NCBI GenBank assembly: GCA_028705415.1 | Contig: JAQWDO010000034.1 | Coordinates: 1 to 7,757 of the forward strand | Direction: 5' to 3' | Length of the DNA: 7,757 nt | Source of the DNA: Dehalococcoidales bacterium | GTDB lineage: Bacteria > Chloroflexota > Dehalococcoidia > Dehalococcoidales > CSSed11-197 | Shown here: positions 5,505-7,757 of the stretch, piece by piece | Position numbering within the stretch: the stretch's first letter is position 1 | Layout of the letters: every line of letters begins with the position of its first letter | Translations under genes and position numbers: made by a program | Notes under the pieces: generated by a model | What the model saw: the letters and a program-made list of their open reading frames with translations, nothing else | Told to the model about the DNA's origin: nothing | Database searches by the model: none

Positions 5505-5513
5505 TGCTAAAAT
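5505..5513 (+). promoter_or_regulatory. Candidate extended -10 promoter of the Thr-rich lipoprotein gene
   Basis: TG plus one base followed by TAAAAT (5508-5513) forms an extended -10 with no clear -35. RNA would start near 5520, giving a 32-base leader that carries the GGGAGA ribosome site at 5538-5543. If real, the lipoprotein does not depend on read-through from the upstream structured RNA. Confidence 0.35.
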
Positions 5514-5551
5514 AACAGGCTGAAATAGTACTCCACAGGGAGAAACGGCAC

Positions 5552-6151
5552 GTGAAGACAAAAAATCACCGGTTATTCATTCTGGCAGTCATATTGCTGT
5601 TGCCGCTCTTGGTATCAGGCTGTGTTCTTGGGCAGGGAACAACAGTATACAAAACGACGACCCAGGTTAAAACAGAGCCCCTGATAGCAACTGTGACTCA
5701 TACTGTTATTTCAACGGTGCCCGGCCAGCCGTCAAACCCTCCGGTTACAGTGACGCATTTTATTACCACCACAACAACGAAAACCAATACAACAACCTCG
5801 CCGCCGCCCCCTGCGTCCACTGTTTATCTGACTACAACAGTTATACAGCAGGGTGTATCAGTTATAGAATTGATCCTGCCGGCTGCAGAAATATCATCTA
5901 ACACGGCATTTAATTTTTGTATTGTTGTTCAGAATGTCTCGTCCCAGGATATGGAATGCAAAATTCCGGTAATTGCATCCCAGAATGAAGACGAAGATTA
6001 CGAACTGACTTTTTATACAGAGTTTTTCATACAAAGTGGTGAAACAAAGACGGTGTGCACTGAAAGTATCAGCCTGGCGGTAGGGACCTATACTATTCAG
6101 GCTGGTGAATTTACAAGAGAATTCAGTGTTATACCTGGTTCCGGTGGCTGA
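5552..6151 (+). CDS. Thr-rich surface lipoprotein of unknown function
   Basis: A 199-residue predicted lipoprotein. The signal covers residues 1-23: Lys2, Lys4 and Arg7, the core FILAVILLLPLL, then V-S-G before Cys24, the lipidated residue. Residues 29-100 form a low-complexity stalk rich in Thr, Val and Pro. It has loose repeats such as TVYKTTT (31-37), TVTHTV (47-52), VTVTHFITTTTT (65-76), SPPPPAS (83-89) and TVYLTTT (90-96). Such a stalk is likely an extended spacer and possible site of O-glycosylation. Residues 101-195 look like a single all-beta domain with alternating hydrophobic residues and three Cys (123, 136, 169); it may be Ig- or CARDB-like, but I recognise no family. The GTG start at 5552 is preceded by GGGAGA at 5538-5543. 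Its upstream neighbour is the structured RNA, and the FmdB-like gene downstream has its own promoter. A role in surface binding is only a guess. Confidence 0.8.
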   Translation: MKTKNHRLFILAVILLLPLLVSGCVLGQGTTVYKTTTQVKTEPLIATVTHTVISTVPGQPSNPPVTVTHFITTTTTKTNTTTSPPPPASTVYLTTTVIQQGVSVIELILPAAEISSNTAFNFCIVVQNVSSQDMECKIPVIASQNEDEDYELTFYTEFFIQSGETKTVCTESISLAVGTYTIQAGEFTREFSVIPGSGG

Positions 6152-6161
6152 TGCACGAGCT

Positions 6162-6208
6162 AGCTGCCGGAGGCAGCTGCGGGATCAAGCCAAACCCTGG
6201 CAGGTTTG
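6162..6208 (+). terminator. Two adjacent hairpins after the lipoprotein gene
   Basis: AGCTGCC (6162-6168) pairs with GGCAGCT (6172-6178) around GGA. CAAACC (6191-6196) pairs with GGTTTG (6203-6208) around a six-base loop. Neither is followed by a clean T tract, so termination is uncertain. The second hairpin overlaps the -35 box of the next gene and could instead be a protein-binding site. Confidence 0.35.
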
Positions 6209-6234
6209 ATTAATAGTCGTATACGATATATAAT
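6206..6234 (+). promoter_or_regulatory. Promoter of the FmdB-like gene with a palindrome in its spacer
   Basis: TTGATT (6206-6211), a 17 bp spacer and a perfect TATAAT (6229-6234) make a good promoter, with RNA starting near 6241. The spacer contains the perfect ten-base palindrome TCGTATACGA at 6217-6226, placed where a bound repressor or spacer-distorting activator would act. No regulator gene is adjacent. Confidence 0.65.
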
Positions 6235-6265
6235 ACTTATATACTGAAAAGGGGAGAATAAAGCA

Positions 6266-6442
6266 ATGCCGACATATACTTATGGTTGCAAGAAATGTGG
6301 TATAGAGTTTGAAATCTTTAAACCGATGGATAATGCCGAAGATGAAGAATGCCCTATTTGCGGTTCCAAAGAAATCGAGCGGGTATACTCCAGCTTCAAT
6401 TACACATGTGACCATTCCTGTGGGTCCAGCAGCTTTGGTTGA
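6266..6442 (+). CDS. FmdB-family zinc ribbon protein
   Basis: A 58-residue protein of the FmdB/CxxC_CXXC_SSSS putative regulatory family, near the usual length of 60-110. It begins MPTYTYGCKKCG, with knuckles C8-x-x-C11 and C29-P-I-C32 that form a zinc ribbon, joined by an acidic linker (EDEE, 25-28) after the family's FEIFKPM. The tail carries a third Cys pair, C48 and C52 (CDHSC), and ends G-S-S-S-F-G, close to the Ser-rich ending that names the family. The first FmdB was reported near formamidase genes as a possible regulator; the family's general role is unknown, and no formamidase is near here. The start ATG at 6266 follows GGGGAG (6251-6256). It has its own promoter and is followed by a 13-pair hairpin, so it is probably transcribed alone. 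Confidence 0.9.
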   Translation: MPTYTYGCKKCGIEFEIFKPMDNAEDEECPICGSKEIERVYSSFNYTCDHSCGSSSFG

Positions 6443-6486
6443 GGGTAGTTAATACCGGGCATTTTGTCCGGAAACAAGAAATAGTC

Positions 6487-6520
6487 AAGAGGGAACCTGC
6501 AAACAGGTTCCCTCTTCGCA
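6487..6520 (+). terminator. Hairpin terminator after the FmdB-like gene
   Basis: AAGAGGGAACCTG (6487-6499) pairs perfectly over 13 bases with CAGGTTCCCTCTT (6504-6516), with the tetraloop CAAA. The tail is CGCATTTAC rather than a T run, so it may terminate imperfectly or protect the 3' end of the mRNA. It lies 44 bases after the FmdB-like stop codon. Confidence 0.6.
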
Positions 6521-6571
6521 TTTACTGGAATACCCGGGAATTGTTCAGGAATAACCTTCAATTTGGGATGC

Positions 6572-6627
6572 TTGCCTGTACCAGCTTGAATAGCGATATA
6601 ATAGAAGACCGGCGCATACCGGTTTTT
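6572..6627 (+). promoter_or_regulatory. Promoter and 5'-terminal hairpin of the ATC-hydrolase-like gene
   Basis: A perfect TATAAT at 6597-6602, with TTGCCT (6572-6577) at a long 19 bp spacing, predicts RNA starting near 6608-6609. That is where the hairpin ACCGG (6608-6612) with CCGGT (6619-6623) begins, followed by TTTTATATTTTA. The hairpin with its T tract looks like a small intrinsic terminator in the leader, ahead of the GGAGG at 6643-6647. It may be a weak attenuator or a protective 5' cap structure. Confidence 0.5.
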
Positions 6628-6655
6628 ATATTTTACCCGGGTGGAGGATAGAATT

Positions 6656-7150
6656 ATGGAAGGATTATCCGAACATCAAATATCCCAATTTCTGCATCGC
6701 AGTTATGGTTCTGTAGACGGCCTGTGGTTTATGAAAGTGGAAGAAAAATATGGCTTCGATGCTGCACTGGAAATTGACAGGGAAGTCTGGAAAGTGCTCC
6801 CAAAGATACAGGCGAGAATGCTGAAAAGCATGCTTAAACTGGAAAATGGTATGGATGGCCTTGCAAAAAGCCTTGAAGCCAGGTTTGGTATGGATGGTTT
6901 TGTTTATGAGTTGGAAAAATTACCAAATAATGTTTTGAAAATAACCATAAGTCATTGTCCGTGGCACCAGCTAATGGAAAAATCTGGCCGGGCAAAGCTT
7001 TCCGGGAAAGTCGGGGATGTGGTATGTGTTGCAGATTACACTGCCTGGTCGAAGGAATTTGGCAATGAAATTGATTTTTATACTTCATGCCAGATCTGTA
7101 AAGGCGCGGAAAGCTGTGTCATGATTTTCAGCCTTCCTCAGCCTCTCTGA
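6656..7150 (+). CDS. ATC-hydrolase / DUF6125-like cytosolic protein
   Basis: A 164-residue soluble protein resembling the L-2-amino-thiazoline-4-carboxylic acid hydrolase (PF14196) and DUF6125 group, common in anaerobes. Visible hallmarks are D-G-L-W-F-M-K-V-E-E-K-Y-G-F (21-34) with A-L-E-I-D-x-x-V-W (37-45), then SHCPWHQLMEKSGR (99-112). The C-terminal Cys-rich part has Cys124, C145-Q-I-C148 and Cys154 in a C-x-x-C-x5-C pattern. ATC hydrolase acts in L-cysteine formation from a thiazoline precursor in pseudomonads. Most homologues in anaerobes have no such pathway, so substrate and activity are open, and the Cys cluster suggests metal or ligand binding. The ATG at 6656 is chosen because GGAGG (6643-6647) stands eight bases before it; an in-frame GTG at 6641 overlaps that site and is unlikely to be used. 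The gene converges with groEL, with a shared terminator between them. No signal peptide or membrane segment is present. Confidence 0.7.
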   Translation: MEGLSEHQISQFLHRSYGSVDGLWFMKVEEKYGFDAALEIDREVWKVLPKIQARMLKSMLKLENGMDGLAKSLEARFGMDGFVYELEKLPNNVLKITISHCPWHQLMEKSGRAKLSGKVGDVVCVADYTAWSKEFGNEIDFYTSCQICKGAESCVMIFSLPQPL

Positions 7151-7181
7151 TAAGGCTTGATTAACATCGACCGGAAAATAA

Positions 7182-7220
7182 AACCGCGGTTGGATTTACT
7201 CCAACCGCGGTTGGTTGTTT
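7182..7220. terminator. Bidirectional terminator between the convergent 6656 gene and groEL
   Basis: AACCGCGGTTGGA (7182-7194) pairs with TCCAACCGCGGTT (7200-7212) over 13 bases with a five-base loop. The plus-strand tail is GGTTGTTTAAA. The minus-strand tail reads TTATTTTCC, a better T tract, so the element probably serves groEL most strongly and the plus-strand gene as well. The groEL stop codon is about 30 bases away. Confidence 0.85.
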
Positions 7221-7241
7221 AAACCCGAAAAATTTCGGAGT

Positions 7242-7757
7242 CTAGTACATGTCTCCCATTCCGCCGGGCATAGGAGGCTGATTCTTTTCCTTTTCAGGGA
7301 TATCAGCAATGAGGGATTCAGTTACCAGAACCATGCTGGCAATACTGGCTGCGTTCTGCAGAGCGGCACGGGTAACTTTTGTGGGGTCAATGATGCCCAT
7401 TTTTACCATTTCGCCGAATTCACCGGTAGAGGCATTGAAACCTATCCCGGGCTCACTCTTCTTGACTGCATCGGCAATAACTGCGCCGTCAAAACCTGCG
7501 TTGTTGGCAATAGCACGGATCGGTTCTTCAACAGCTTTCTTGACGATGTTAGATCCGGTGGCCTCATCGCCGGTAAGAGAAAGTTTGTCGATTACCTTCA
7601 GTGAATTAAGCAAGCTAATGCCTCCGCCAGGCAGAATGCCTTCCTCAATAGCGGCACGGGTTGCGGCAAGAGCATCTTCTACCCTGTGCTTTTTCTCTTT
7701 CATTTCAGTTTCGGTAGCAGCGCCGACTTTAATGACGGCTACACCGCCAGCCAGGCG
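7242..7757 (-). CDS. groEL: Chaperonin GroEL, C-terminal part (runs off the window)
   Basis: The last 171 residues of the 60 kDa chaperonin, which folds proteins in an ATP-driven double ring capped by GroES. The reading frame stays open to the right edge, beginning RLAGGVAVIKVGAATETEMKE and so matching GroEL from about residue 360 of the usual 540-550. It covers the end of the apical and intermediate region and the C-terminal equatorial segment. The hallmarks ALAATRAAIEEGILPGGG and N-N-A-G-F-D-G are intact. The protein ends PPMPGGMGDMY, a short Gly/Met tail instead of the long GGM repeat of many homologues. The missing 5' part, any groES and any HrcA/CIRCE control lie outside the window. It is transcribed toward the 6656 gene and ends at the shared terminator. 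Confidence 0.98.
   Translation of the reverse strand, partial: RLAGGVAVIKVGAATETEMKEKKHRVEDALAATRAAIEEGILPGGGISLLNSLKVIDKLSLTGDEATGSNIVKKAVEEPIRAIANNAGFDGAVIADAVKKSEPGIGFNASTGEFGEMVKMGIIDPTKVTRAALQNAASIASMVLVTESLIADIPEKEKNQPPMPGGMGDMY

Noticed and set aside
7215..7604. 129-codon plus-strand frame antisense to groEL
   Set aside because: A shadow of the conserved groEL coding sequence, with no ribosome site or recognisable domain.
7242..7703. Treating the internal Met of the groEL frame as a start codon
   Set aside because: Upstream codons to the window edge read as normal GroEL, so this is an internal Met and the gene is cut by the window.

Overview
The window is ordinary bacterial chromosome with several short genes and one long, structured non-coding interval. 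The gene set suggests an anaerobic Gram-positive-like or Chloroflexota (Dehalococcoidia-type) bacterium. It includes a GroEL with a short Gly/Met tail, an FmdB-type zinc ribbon, an ATC-hydrolase/DUF6125-like cysteine protein, a Clostridia-like membrane protein, a lipoprotein SlyD and a Thr-rich lipoprotein. This placement is an impression from gene content, not a measurement. I see no phage, insertion sequence, CRISPR array, tRNA or rRNA.

Layout. At 106-2176 lie two plus-strand membrane protein genes: an exported four-helix protein of unknown function and a 434-residue ArsB/NhaD/SLC13-type transporter. Convergent to them (2857 to 2270, minus strand) is a YgjP-like zinc metallopeptidase with a GTG start. 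Divergent from the peptidase is a small GlsB/YeaQ-type membrane protein (2975-3220) with a textbook promoter and Shine-Dalgarno, ending at a large compound hairpin with a T tail. A tight plus-strand trio follows: a lipoprotein SlyD-like FKBP prolyl isomerase, a short protein that aligns with T4 endonuclease V (pyrimidine dimer glycosylase), and a YcaC-type isochorismatase-fold hydrolase (3426-4918).

The interval 4919-5551 has no ordinary gene. It holds an apparent transcription unit of its own: a consensus promoter (TTGACA, 17 bp, TAATGT), a chain of hairpins, a 15-codon ORF with an excellent Shine-Dalgarno whose start lies in a hairpin, a three-way junction and a very strong intrinsic terminator. 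I match it to no RNA family I know, and it is the best candidate here for something undescribed.

After it come a Thr-rich surface lipoprotein (5552-6151), a 58-residue FmdB-family zinc ribbon (6266-6442), an ATC-hydrolase/DUF6125-like cytosolic protein (6656-7150) and, convergent across a bidirectional terminator, the C-terminal part of groEL, which runs off the right edge.

Two patterns recur. Three genes (starts at 106, 872 and minus 2857) have no Shine-Dalgarno and a -10-like hexamer separated from the start codon by the same 9 bases, as for leaderless mRNAs. Three other units (3389, 5154, 6608) have a -10 box followed within 5 to 6 bases by a hairpin that would form the extreme 5' end of the transcript.
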